A stretch of DNA of 64,000 nt, taken from positions 62,001-126,000 of the forward strand of contig JAGAKI010000076.1 in NCBI GenBank assembly GCA_017625695.1, written 5' to 3'. Positions 27,743-36,467 of the stretch are shown here, piece by piece. Each line of letters starts with the position of its first letter. The stretch's first letter is position 1. The translations under genes were made by a program, and so were the position numbers. The notes below the pieces were generated by a model that did not search any database, was not told the DNA's origin, and was given only the letters and a program-made list of their open reading frames with translations. The DNA is from Clostridia bacterium (GTDB lineage Bacteria > Bacillota > Clostridia > UMGS1840).

Positions 27743-29662
27743 ATGAAAAAAATTACTTTACTTACTCTTGTTGTCATTCTTTTACTTGGAATGCAACCCG
27801 TGTATGCCTATAAAATTCCAAATAAATTTTGGCCGATTGATTCCAAATACCAATCTGCTGTAAATAGTAACGATTATTCCAACATTATTACCTATGCAAC
27901 TCAGGAAATCGACTTAATGAAATCTCAGCCTCAGAATGAAACAGTTCTCCAGATTTTAGGTTCCCGGACTGAGATGCTTGCAAAGTCATATGAAGCGTTG
28001 GGAAACTATCCTATGGCTGCTGATTATTTTGAACAGTATGTTTACTATGCCCAGGCACTACATTGGGATGATGCGGTGAGAATTTCAAAAGCGAAAGTTT
28101 TGCATTACCGTCCTCGTCTGGACATTTATGAGCAGATCAACGATCCAAGCGTGTATTTTAATGCAATTAATGAACCCACTATGGGCGTGTTATTTGGAGT
28201 AACGTCTGATGCCGGAATAAGAAATCAGCTTACTGATGAATCCGTGATTTTATTATATCACCAATTCGGAAGTACAGATTTTGGCTGGCTTAATCATATT
28301 TTTTATCAGGCACAGGAAAAGAATATTTGTGTGGAGTTGGCATTAAACGTTCTCTACGAAGGAAACGACATCCGTCAGACAGCTGCTTCCGGTGCATTCT
28401 TTGATGCCTTATTCGCTGAGTTGAATCAGTATCCTACAGTTCCCGTTTTCTTCCGATTTGCATCGGAAATGAATGTGTGGAGTAATCCGTGTACTCCTCA
28501 GGAATTTATCACCGCATTTCAGTACGTTGCAAACCGGGTGCACAATGAAGTACCTCAGGCGGCAATGGTTTGGAGTGTAAATCAAAGTTCGTCCTGGAAT
28601 ATCAATATGCATGATTATTATCCCGGTGACCAATATGTTGACTGGGTTGGAGTATCTTCCTATCTGGGAAAATATTTTTTAGGTCGAAACGACTGGTCTG
28701 CGGAAGAGCAGTTTAACGATAATCTGTTTTTTGCCGGTGACAGTGCAGATGCTGTTTTAGCCCTGGAAGAAATTGTAACAACCTATGGTGACAGAAAACC
28801 CATTATGTTGTCCGAATCCGGCGTTTCTCATTATATCAATTCGCTGGGAATAGACGAAACTGCCTGGGCAATTGACCATTTGCATCAAATGTATGAATAT
28901 TTGCCAAAGGTTTATCCGCAAATCAAAGCGATTTTATACTTCGACAAACGAATGCCGGCAGAAGTAAATGATTATGCACTTTCTGACAACAATGTTTTGG
29001 CAAATGAATATCTGATGGAAGTAAGCCATCCGTATTTTATCCACGGCGGGGAGACTTCTTCACAGGTTACCTATCGTAAAATTGATAACTACGTTAAAGT
29101 AACCGATGACGTTCTTGTTTTTGGTGTGTATCCTCATGTATACAAAAATACAACGCCTCAGGTGGATGTTTATTTTGATGGTTACTACATTACAGGTTTA
29201 ACAGCTCCTCACTATCTGGCAACTCTGGATTTTTCCAATGAATCTGCCGGTCTTCATGAGTTGAAGGTGGCGGTGAATGGAGTAATCGAAAAAACCTATC
29301 AACTGGAAATTGTTCATCCGATTCAGTTGTTTTTGAATGGTCAACAACTGAATTCTGATGTTGCACCTGAAATTATTGACGGCAGAACTCTGGTGCCTGT
29401 CCGGATTATTACTGAAAACTTAGGTGCTAATGTAGAATGGTTTGGCGACAGACGAGAAGTTAGTGTTTCAAAAGACGGTGTATCCATTTTAATGGGAATT
29501 AACTATCCCAATGTAATTGTGAATGGTGAATATGAAACCATTGATGTTGCTCCGCAGATTATTAACAACAGAACAATGGTTCCCATCCGTTTTCTGGCAG
29601 AAAAATTTAATTTGAACGTTGCCTGGGATGAGGTGAATCGCTCGGTTTATCTTACACATTAA
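27743..29662 (+). CDS. Secreted GH26-like glycosidase with copper-amine-oxidase-N-type domain
   Basis: A 639-residue exported protein. The signal peptide (MKKITLLTLVVILLLGMQP, cleavage near VYA) is followed by a helical, TPR-like region (about 30-125) and a TIM-barrel domain (about 150-425). VFFRFASEMNVW supplies a candidate acid/base Glu (E242) and KPIMLSESGVSHYI a candidate nucleophile (E358). DYVDWVGVS-like spacing (YVDWVGVSSYLG) is as in GH26 beta-mannanases. Residues about 530-639 form the Cu_amine_oxidN1 stalk domain with paired GRTLVPVRIITENLG and NRTMVPIRFLAEKF repeats, common on clostridial surface proteins. Substrate is not known; hydrolysis of a mannan-like glycan is inferred. Confidence 0.8.
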   Translation: MKKITLLTLVVILLLGMQPVYAYKIPNKFWPIDSKYQSAVNSNDYSNIITYATQEIDLMKSQPQNETVLQILGSRTEMLAKSYEALGNYPMAADYFEQYVYYAQALHWDDAVRISKAKVLHYRPRLDIYEQINDPSVYFNAINEPTMGVLFGVTSDAGIRNQLTDESVILLYHQFGSTDFGWLNHIFYQAQEKNICVELALNVLYEGNDIRQTAASGAFFDALFAELNQYPTVPVFFRFASEMNVWSNPCTPQEFITAFQYVANRVHNEVPQAAMVWSVNQSSSWNINMHDYYPGDQYVDWVGVSSYLGKYFLGRNDWSAEEQFNDNLFFAGDSADAVLALEEIVTTYGDRKPIMLSESGVSHYINSLGIDETAWAIDHLHQMYEYLPKVYPQIKAILYFDKRMPAEVNDYALSDNNVLANEYLMEVSHPYFIHGGETSSQVTYRKIDNYVKVTDDVLVFGVYPHVYKNTTPQVDVYFDGYYITGLTAPHYLATLDFSNESAGLHELKVAVNGVIEKTYQLEIVHPIQLFLNGQQLNSDVAPEIIDGRTLVPVRIITENLGANVEWFGDRREVSVSKDGVSILMGINYPNVIVNGEYETIDVAPQIINNRTMVPIRFLAEKFNLNVAWDEVNRSVYLTH

Positions 29663-29746
29663 TCATGGATTTTGTGATGGATGATTCGATGGTGGTTTCA
29701 AATTGATAGTTACATACATAAGTGAAGAAAGGTAAGGTTTGCTGTA

Positions 29747-30571
29747 ATGTTAGCAAAAGAACAATTAACACAACACGCGGCGAATATTCGCGCAAACATT
29801 ATTCGCGGAACCCATTATGCGGCTTCCGGTCATCCGGGGGGATCCTTATCCATTGCGGATATTATGACTGTTTTATATTTTGAAGAAATGAATGTAGATC
29901 CCAAAAATCCCAAAATGGAAGACAGGGACCGTTTTGTGCTTTCCAAAGGACATACTGCACCTGCATTATATGCAACCTTGGCAGAAAAAGGTTTTTTCTC
30001 TTCTGATGAAATTTTCAATCTGCGTAAATTAGGGCATATTCTTCAAGGACATCCCGACATGAAAAAAATCCCTGGAGTTGATATGTCTTCCGGTTCTCTG
30101 GGTCAAGGATTATCCATTGCAAACGGGATGGCATTATATGCCAAAGCAAATAACAAATCTTATCGTGTATATACTGTAATTGGTGACGGGGAAATTCAGG
30201 AAGGGCAGATCTGGGAAGCGGCGATGTCAGCAGCTCATTACAAGTTGGATAATTTGGTTGCCATTGTTGATAACAATAATCTGCAGATTGATGGAGAAAT
30301 CGGAACTGTAATGTCACCCTATCCCATAGATGAAAAATTCCAGGCTTTCGGTTTCCACGTGATCAACATTGACGGACATAATTTTGAAGAAATTGAACAT
30401 GCATTGGCAGAAGCCAAAACCGTAAAAGGCAAACCCACCGCAATCATTGCGAAAACGGTCAAAGGCAAAGGCGTTTCCTTTATGGAAAACTTAGCGAAGT
30501 GGCATGGAACTGCACCGAACCGTGAACAGGCGGAACAGGCGATTATGGAATTAACGGGAGGTAGCTTATAA
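29747..30571 (+). CDS. Transketolase, N-terminal (thiamine-diphosphate) subunit
   Basis: First half of a split transketolase, 274 residues. It carries the TPP/Mg-binding part, with GHPGGSLSIADIMTVLYF, SKGHTAPALYA and VIGDGEIQEGQIWEA. The active enzyme needs the second subunit, encoded by the next gene with a one-base ATGA-type overlap. It moves two-carbon units between pentose and hexose phosphates in the cytoplasm. AAAGG lies upstream of the start. Confidence 0.94.
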   Translation: MLAKEQLTQHAANIRANIIRGTHYAASGHPGGSLSIADIMTVLYFEEMNVDPKNPKMEDRDRFVLSKGHTAPALYATLAEKGFFSSDEIFNLRKLGHILQGHPDMKKIPGVDMSSGSLGQGLSIANGMALYAKANNKSYRVYTVIGDGEIQEGQIWEAAMSAAHYKLDNLVAIVDNNNLQIDGEIGTVMSPYPIDEKFQAFGFHVINIDGHNFEEIEHALAEAKTVKGKPTAIIAKTVKGKGVSFMENLAKWHGTAPNREQAEQAIMELTGGSL

Positions 30572-31500
30572 TGGAAAAATTGTCAACAAGAGCAGGGTAC
30601 GGTAAGGCACTGGTTGAACTTGCAGAAAAGTATCACTATTATGTACTGGATGCCGATTTAGCGGAAGCTACCAAAACCATCGACTTTTCAAAAAAATATC
30701 CCGAACGTTTCTTCGATATGGGGATTGCGGAAAGTGATATGATGGGTACTGCTGCGGGTTTAGCGTCTTGCGGTGCAACTGTATTTGCAAGCACCTTTGC
30801 GATATTTGCTGCAGGCAGAGCATATGAACAGGTAAGAAATGCGATTTGTTATAACAATCTGAATGTCAAAGTTGCTGGAACTCACGGCGGTATTCTGATT
30901 GGAGAAGACGGCGGTTCCCATCAGGCAATTGAAGATGTTTCTTTAATGCGCACCATTCCCAATATGAAAGTCTTGGTTCCTTCTGATGCAGTTGAAGCAA
31001 AATACGCTGTAGAAGCGGCAATCAATGAACCTGGTCCGGTTTATTTGAGATTCGGCAGATATGATGTTCCGGTATTTAACACCAATGAAGATTATTCGTT
31101 TACCTTTGGAAAAGCAAATGTGTTAAAAAAGGGTTCTGATGTTACCGTGATTGCAATGGGAGATATGGTATATGAAGCATTGGTTGCATCGGAAGAATTG
31201 GAAAAAGAGGGAATTTCGGTTGGCGTTGTGAATATGCATACTGTAAAACCCATCGATAAAGATGCCATCAAAATAGCACTGGAATCTTCCGGTCATATTA
31301 TCACTGCAGAAGATCATAATGTATTCGGCGGACTGTATTCCGCAGTTGCAGAAGTAGTGGCAGAGTTTGGCGGAAAGATTAGCGACAGGATTGCTGTAGA
31401 AGACCGTTTCGGTCAGTCAGGCAACCGTCCTGACCTGCAGAAAGAGTATGGGTTAACTGCAGAAAATATAATTGCAAAAATCCGTAACTTAATGAAGTAA
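30571..31500 (+). CDS. Transketolase, C-terminal (pyrimidine-binding) subunit
   Basis: Second half of the split enzyme, 309 residues. FFDMGIAESDMMGTAAGLA contains the catalytic Glu of the TPP pyrimidine site, and KVAGTHGGILIGEDGGSHQ and the late AEDHNVFGGLYSAVAEV are family blocks. It overlaps the N-terminal subunit gene, so the two are probably made in equal amounts. A terminator follows at 31620-31658. Confidence 0.94.
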   Translation: MEKLSTRAGYGKALVELAEKYHYYVLDADLAEATKTIDFSKKYPERFFDMGIAESDMMGTAAGLASCGATVFASTFAIFAAGRAYEQVRNAICYNNLNVKVAGTHGGILIGEDGGSHQAIEDVSLMRTIPNMKVLVPSDAVEAKYAVEAAINEPGPVYLRFGRYDVPVFNTNEDYSFTFGKANVLKKGSDVTVIAMGDMVYEALVASEELEKEGISVGVVNMHTVKPIDKDAIKIALESSGHIITAEDHNVFGGLYSAVAEVVAEFGGKISDRIAVEDRFGQSGNRPDLQKEYGLTAENIIAKIRNLMK

Positions 31501-31619
31501 AAAAAATAAATCAATCATTACCGTTTGATATTAGCACGAAAGTCCTTTTATCTTATCGAATTTTCGTTAGCAAATAACTAAAAAAAATTTCTGATTTGGA
31601 AGTGTATGCCAGGCGGTAG

Positions 31620-31658
31620 AAAGCATCTGTTCCATATCGGAGCAGATGCTTTTTGTTT
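31620..31658 (+). terminator. Terminator after the split transketolase
   Basis: A stem formed by 31622-31633 and 31639-31650 with one G-T pair and a five-base loop is followed by TTTTTGTTT. It lies about 120 bases after the stop codon and just before the next gene, so it could also act as an attenuator in that gene's leader. The 31501-31619 stretch holds no gene that I can recognise. Confidence 0.75.
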
Positions 31659-31678
31659 AATAAAACAGGAGAAACAAT

Positions 31679-32662
31679 ATGAACGAAAAAGTCAGATGGG
31701 GTATTGTGGGAGCAGGTAACATTGCTCATAGATTTGCCAATGCAGTAAAAAATGCAGAAGGTGCCGAGTTGGTTGCCATTGCCTCCAGAAGTGACGAGAA
31801 AGGCAGTAAATTTGCAAAAGAACACGGTATCGAGCATGTATATGTCGGTTATGAAGAACTGGCAAAATCCGTTTTGGTGGATGCGGTTTATATTGCAACA
31901 CCGCACCCGCAACATGTTTCCTGTGCAAAGTTATTTTTAAATGCAAAAAAACATGTGTTATGCGAAAAACCAATTTGCGTAAACGCCAAAGAAGCTATTG
32001 AGCTATCCGAATGTGCCAAAAAAAACGGTGTGTTTTTAATGGAAGCAATGTGGACAAGATTTTTACCTGCCATTATAGAAGCACAAGCGATGATTAATCG
32101 TGGGGAAATCGGAACGATTAAAAATATTCAGGCGGATTTTTGCTATCATTATCCGTTTGACATAACATCCCGTGTATATAACCCTGAGCTGGCAGGCGGC
32201 GGACTGCTGGACGTTGGAGTATATTGTTTACATTTTGCATCTATCTTTTTGGGAGATTATCCTGAAAAGATAGTAGCAGTCGGGGAGGTGCAGGATGGAA
32301 TTGACCATCAGGTAAATTATATACTGCAATACAAAGACGGTTCTATTGCTAATCTTTCCTCTGCGGTAACTGTGGAAAAACCTGCAACAGGTTACATTTA
32401 CGGTACCGACGGATATATTGAAATTCCCAATTTCTTCGGTGCAAATCAATTGATTTTGCATAAAAACGGAGAAACTTCTCACATTGAAAAACCGTATATG
32501 GGAAACGGCTTTGAAGATGAAATCACAGAAGTGTGCAATTGTATCCGTTTGGGAAAGCTGCAAAGTGATGTAATACCTTTATCCAAAAGCATTAAAATGA
32601 TGGAACAAATAGATGAAATCAGACGACAGATTGGTTTGCAATATCCTTTTGAAACTTTATAA
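31679..32662 (+). CDS. Gfo/Idh/MocA family NAD(P)-dependent oxidoreductase
   Basis: A 327-residue cytoplasmic dehydrogenase. An N-terminal Rossmann fold (GIVGAGNIAHRFANAV, with GXGXXA) is followed by CEKPICVNAKEA, containing the catalytic Lys of the EKP motif. The C-terminal domain has GGGLLDVGVYCLHFAS. Similar enzymes oxidise sugars, inositols or dihydrodiols; the substrate here is unknown. AGGAG precedes the start. Confidence 0.88.
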   Translation: MNEKVRWGIVGAGNIAHRFANAVKNAEGAELVAIASRSDEKGSKFAKEHGIEHVYVGYEELAKSVLVDAVYIATPHPQHVSCAKLFLNAKKHVLCEKPICVNAKEAIELSECAKKNGVFLMEAMWTRFLPAIIEAQAMINRGEIGTIKNIQADFCYHYPFDITSRVYNPELAGGGLLDVGVYCLHFASIFLGDYPEKIVAVGEVQDGIDHQVNYILQYKDGSIANLSSAVTVEKPATGYIYGTDGYIEIPNFFGANQLILHKNGETSHIEKPYMGNGFEDEITEVCNCIRLGKLQSDVIPLSKSIKMMEQIDEIRRQIGLQYPFETL

Positions 32663-32679
32663 TATTTCTGCAATTATCC

Positions 32680-32708
32680 TTGATTTTTTTTAAAAAGTAT
32701 ATTATACT
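32680..32708 (+). promoter_or_regulatory. Sigma-A promoter of the MFS carrier gene
   Basis: TTGATT (32680-32685) and TATACT (32703-32708) with a 17-base spacer, 39 bases before the start codon. Confidence 0.75.
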
Positions 32709-32747
32709 TATCTTCCGAGGACAAAATTTGATAAAAAGGAAAATATT

Positions 32748-33980
32748 ATGAACAAAACAACAAAAAAAGAACAAAATCTTTCCATTCGTTGGTTTTATAT
32801 CATCATAGGTGTGATTGCTATGCTTTTTGCAGGAGTATTATATGCCTGGTCAATTCTAAAATCACCTTTATCGAAAGAATTCGGTTGGGGAGCATCTGAA
32901 TTAGCATTATGCTTTACTTTGGCAATGACATTTTTCTGTATAGGCGGTTTGTTGGGGGCTCGCTTATCAAAAAAGGCAGGGCATAAAGTTGCTCTGATTT
33001 CGGCAGGGGCTTTATCTGCGACAGGATTTTGTTTGACCGCTTCTTTGGGCAATGTTCCCGTAATTGTACTGTATAGTACATATGGTGTGCTTGCAGGACT
33101 TGGTATCGGGATTGTTTACAATGTTGTAATCGCCACTGTAAGTTCCTGGTTCCCCGATAAAAAGGGGCTTTGTTCCGGTTGCCTGATGATGGGGTTTGGG
33201 GCATCTGCATTGGTATTAGGAAATGTGGCTGATGCAATGTTTAAAAGTTCTGTCGGTTGGCGTACCACATACGTAGTGTTGGGAATTTCAATTTTTGTTG
33301 TGATAGCGTTGGCAGGAATTTTACTGAAAAAACCGTCAACAGATATTGTCTTGCCCGCACCGAAACCCAATCAAAATACCCAGTCGGAAACATTTGAAAC
33401 GCAAGATTATTCTTCCGTTCAAATGTTAAAAAGGCTGTCTTTCTGGATGGCATTTTTAGCAATTTCCTTCCTGGCAGCGGTTGGCAGTTCGGTAATCAGC
33501 TTTGCCAAAGATCTGGCACTTTCGGTTCAGGCACCGGAATCTTTAGCTGTTTCTTTGGTTGGTGTGCTTTCTGTATGTAACGGTATCGGGCGGATTTTAA
33601 CAGGAGCCATCTTTGATGTAATCGGTCACAGAAAAACAATGATTTGTGCCAATATTTTAACCATTGGTGCAGCAGCTGTTACTCTGTTTGCGGTATCGGT
33701 AAATTCCTTGTGGCTTTGCATTGTCGGATTATGTCTGACAGGGATGTCCTATGGTGCTTGTCCTACGATTACTGCCGCATTTACGTCCTCTTTTTACGGG
33801 ATGAAGCATTTTCCCAATAATATGGCAATTATGACATTTACTGTAATGGTTGGTTCTTTGGTCGCAACTGCATCCAATAAGGTGTTGGAACTGACCGGTG
33901 GATATAACGCCACTTTTTTGATGTTGCTTGGATTGACATTTGTGGCACTTGTTTTAAATTTATTGATTCGGAAACCGTAA
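32748..33980 (+). CDS. MFS transporter, oxalate/formate antiporter (OFA)-like
   Basis: A 410-residue carrier with about 12 membrane helices. The first helix and loop (FAGVLYAWSILKSPLSKEFGW) and the second (GGLLGARLSKKAGHK) match the OFA subfamily, which moves small monocarboxylates and dicarboxylates. The cytoplasmic mid-loop is at about residues 200-225. It has its own promoter and a strong terminator, so it appears to be a single-gene unit. Substrate cannot be read from sequence. Confidence 0.88.
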   Translation: MNKTTKKEQNLSIRWFYIIIGVIAMLFAGVLYAWSILKSPLSKEFGWGASELALCFTLAMTFFCIGGLLGARLSKKAGHKVALISAGALSATGFCLTASLGNVPVIVLYSTYGVLAGLGIGIVYNVVIATVSSWFPDKKGLCSGCLMMGFGASALVLGNVADAMFKSSVGWRTTYVVLGISIFVVIALAGILLKKPSTDIVLPAPKPNQNTQSETFETQDYSSVQMLKRLSFWMAFLAISFLAAVGSSVISFAKDLALSVQAPESLAVSLVGVLSVCNGIGRILTGAIFDVIGHRKTMICANILTIGAAAVTLFAVSVNSLWLCIVGLCLTGMSYGACPTITAAFTSSFYGMKHFPNNMAIMTFTVMVGSLVATASNKVLELTGGYNATFLMLLGLTFVALVLNLLIRKP

Positions 33981-33985
33981 TTTTA

Positions 33986-34026
33986 AATGCAGATTTTTCA
34001 TAAAAAGAAAAATCTGCATTTTTTTA
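33986..34026 (+). terminator. Terminator of the MFS gene
   Basis: A perfect 14-bp stem (33986-33999 with 34007-34020) and a T-run (34019-34025), starting six bases after the stop codon. Confidence 0.9.
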
Positions 34027-34065
34027 AAATCGAACTATATGACACAAATATATGGAGAAATTACA

Positions 34066-34094
34066 TTTACAAATGTTCGTTTATTTTATATAAT
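34066..34094 (+). promoter_or_regulatory. Sigma-A promoter of the four-gene catabolic cluster
   Basis: TTTACA (34066-34071) and TATAAT (34089-34094) with a 17-base spacer, 23 bases before the first start codon. A 15-base sequence just upstream (34040-34054) recurs at 40594-40608. Confidence 0.8.
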
Positions 34095-34117
34095 AAAATA
34101 AGAGCGGAGGGTTTTTT

Positions 34118-35428
34118 ATGAATTATTTATTAGGTGTTGATGTTGGGACTTCTTCCGTGAAGGCATCCCTAATTTCTACAGATGGAAAAAATTGTTTTTC
34201 CCAAACAGAAAAATTTACCTATTATTACGAAGAGAACTGTAAAATGATGGATGCAGATTGTTTTTGTGAAACCTGCTTTTCAATCTTTAAAAAACTGACG
34301 GATAGTATTTTAGCTGAAGATAACGTTTTAGCTGTTTGTATCTCGGGGGCTGGTGGGAATCCTTTATTTATCAAAGAGGGGAAAGCCATTTCTCCTATCA
34401 TCGGTTGGCAGAATGAATTTGATGAAACAATTACCGAACAGATATTATCGGATATCAGCGCTGAAGAAGTTTATCAGTCTGTTGGTTGGCCCAAGCTTAA
34501 TTTTATGCCGTTATCCGCACTTGCTTGTTATAAAGTGACAAAACCCGATTTATTTAAAAATTGTGATACCCTTGGGATGCATATTGAATATCTTGGCTAC
34601 CAGCTGACCGGGAAATGGGCAATTACACCCTCGATGGGAACCACTTTTTATCTGATTGACCAAACCTCAGGAAACTATAATCAAAAATTTTTGAAGTTAT
34701 TTGATATTACAGAAGATAAACTGCCTGAGATTTATGAAACTTGCTCTGTATATGGGCAGATTACGGAAACTATTTCCCAAAAAACAGGACTTCCGGCAGG
34801 GATTCCTGTAGTATGTGGTACCTTTGACCATCCCAGTGCCGCTCGTGGAACAGGGGTGTTTGACGAAAATGAAATTATGGTCTCCTGTGGAACTTCGTGG
34901 GTTGTTTTTGTACCTTATACAGAGAGATCGATCCCTTTATCCAAAAATATGTTGGTAGATCCGTTTATGTCTCCCAAAGGGAGCTGGTGCGGAATGATTT
35001 CCTTAACATCTGTTTCTGAAAAAATTGATGAATTAAAATCAAAATACTTTGGTGAGATTTCCCATGAAGAATTTGATCGTCTTGCAGGACAGTCGGAGTA
35101 CGGCTGCAACGGTTTGGTGATGAAAGAAGATGCAACAGATGTATCCGGTTTTTCCGATTCTGATATTGCAAGAGCAATTATGGAATACATTGCCAATTTG
35201 TTGAATGAAATGCTTATTTCTTTGGGAAATAATGCAAAAGTAATCAAACTGGTTGGAGGTATCAGCAACTCCGAAGTATGGTGTCGGGTAATTTCTGAAG
35301 TAACAAAAAAAGAAGTAAAGATTATCAATGGAGAATATGCTGGTGCAATCGGAGCTGCCATTATGGCAGGGGTCGGAATCGGATATTATCCTGATGAACA
35401 AACAGGATTTCGTAGTATGAATTTTTAA
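34118..35428 (+). CDS. FGGY-family carbohydrate kinase
   Basis: A 436-residue cytoplasmic sugar kinase. The N-terminal phosphate loop is GVDVGTSSVKASLIS, and GGNPLFI, CGTFDHPSAARGTG (with the catalytic Asp), MVSCGTSWVV and LVGGISNSEVW follow the FGGY order. It is somewhat shorter than typical xylulokinases (about 490-500), mostly in the C-terminal half. The substrate is unknown. It is the first gene of a unit whose next three genes encode an amidohydrolase, a fucose/arabinose-isomerase-like protein and a class III aminotransferase. Confidence 0.88.
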   Translation: MNYLLGVDVGTSSVKASLISTDGKNCFSQTEKFTYYYEENCKMMDADCFCETCFSIFKKLTDSILAEDNVLAVCISGAGGNPLFIKEGKAISPIIGWQNEFDETITEQILSDISAEEVYQSVGWPKLNFMPLSALACYKVTKPDLFKNCDTLGMHIEYLGYQLTGKWAITPSMGTTFYLIDQTSGNYNQKFLKLFDITEDKLPEIYETCSVYGQITETISQKTGLPAGIPVVCGTFDHPSAARGTGVFDENEIMVSCGTSWVVFVPYTERSIPLSKNMLVDPFMSPKGSWCGMISLTSVSEKIDELKSKYFGEISHEEFDRLAGQSEYGCNGLVMKEDATDVSGFSDSDIARAIMEYIANLLNEMLISLGNNAKVIKLVGGISNSEVWCRVISEVTKKEVKIINGEYAGAIGAAIMAGVGIGYYPDEQTGFRSMNF

Positions 35429-35450
35429 TGAAAAACGAGGTGAAATAAAA

Positions 35451-36467
35451 ATGTTTGGGTTTATAGCAACTGATTACGATAAAAAAGTATATCAAGAACA
35501 GCTAAAGGATTTTCTTCCCGACCATTTCATCGATCTGCATGCTCATTTATGGAAAAAAGAATTTGAACCATGGGGTGCAAGCAATGGAGGGGCAACTTGG
35601 ATTGACCGTGTGGCAGAAGATTTAACCATCGAAGATTTGGTGCAAACCTACAAGGATTTGTTCCCGGGAAAAACTGTAACCCCCAATATTTTTGGAGGAA
35701 TTACACAGAATTTAAAACAGTGTAATGATTATGTATTGGAATCTGCCAAAAAATATCAGTATCCGCATATGTATCGTCTTGCGTATGATACCCCTGTGGA
35801 AATTATGGAAAAAGAAATCATCGAGGGTGGATTTGTGGGGATTAAGCCATATCTTTCCAGTAAGCCTGATTACATTCCCAACAGTGAAATCAGAATTTTT
35901 GATTTTATGCCAAAAGAACAGTTTGAAGTGGCAAACCGTTTGGGATTGGTTGTGTTATTACATATTCCCAGATCCGCCCGATTAAAAGATCCTGTAAATA
36001 TTGGGGAATTAATGGAAATCGAAGAAAAATATCCTAATGTGAAGTTAGTAGTTGCTCATATTGGACGTGCATATTCCAAAGAAGATATGGGAGATGCCTT
36101 TGAAACCTTAAAACATAGCAAAAATATGATGTTCGACTTCTGTGCAAATACCTGTGATTATGCGATCGAAAAATGTCTGGAATACGTGGGGCCGGACAGA
36201 TTGTTGTTTGGTTCTGATATGCCTATCACTAAAATGAGAATGTACCGCATTGTGGAAAACGGTGAGTATATCAACGTGGTACCCAAAGGCCTTTACGGAG
36301 ATGTTTCAAACGATCCCAGAATGAGAGAAACCGATGAGAAAGATATCACCTGTTTCATTTACGAGGAACTATTGGCTTTCAAACGAGTTTCTGAAAAACT
36401 GGGGTTGTCTAAAGATGATGTCAATCAAATTATGTGTAAAAATGCAGAAAGGATTTTAGGATTGTGA
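35451..36467 (+). CDS. Amidohydrolase_2-type TIM-barrel metal hydrolase
   Basis: A 338-residue cytoplasmic protein. FIDLHAHLW gives the N-terminal HXH metal site. LHIPRSARL, VVAHIGRAYS and LLFGSDMPITK supply the later His and Asp ligands in the order of Amidohydrolase_2 enzymes (2-pyrone-4,6-dicarboxylate lactonase and related lactonases or decarboxylases). A lactonase, decarboxylase or isomerase role on a sugar acid would fit the neighbours, but this is inference. The 22-bp gap after the kinase and the 4-bp overlap with the next gene indicate cotranscription. Confidence 0.85.
   Translation: MFGFIATDYDKKVYQEQLKDFLPDHFIDLHAHLWKKEFEPWGASNGGATWIDRVAEDLTIEDLVQTYKDLFPGKTVTPNIFGGITQNLKQCNDYVLESAKKYQYPHMYRLAYDTPVEIMEKEIIEGGFVGIKPYLSSKPDYIPNSEIRIFDFMPKEQFEVANRLGLVVLLHIPRSARLKDPVNIGELMEIEEKYPNVKLVVAHIGRAYSKEDMGDAFETLKHSKNMMFDFCANTCDYAIEKCLEYVGPDRLLFGSDMPITKMRMYRIVENGEYINVVPKGLYGDVSNDPRMRETDEKDITCFIYEELLAFKRVSEKLGLSKDDVNQIMCKNAERILGL

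Noticed and set aside
29747-31500. Split transketolase as evidence for the sulfo-transketolase sulfosugar pathway
   Set aside because: None of the required sulfosugar enzymes or transporters are recognised nearby; split transketolases are common in Clostridia.
31501-31619. tRNA or small RNA gene after transketolase
   Set aside because: Weak mismatched stems only; no cloverleaf or promoter was found.
34915-35361. Antisense 148-codon frame inside the FGGY kinase gene
   Set aside because: It is a shadow of the kinase coding sequence without family features or a ribosome binding site.
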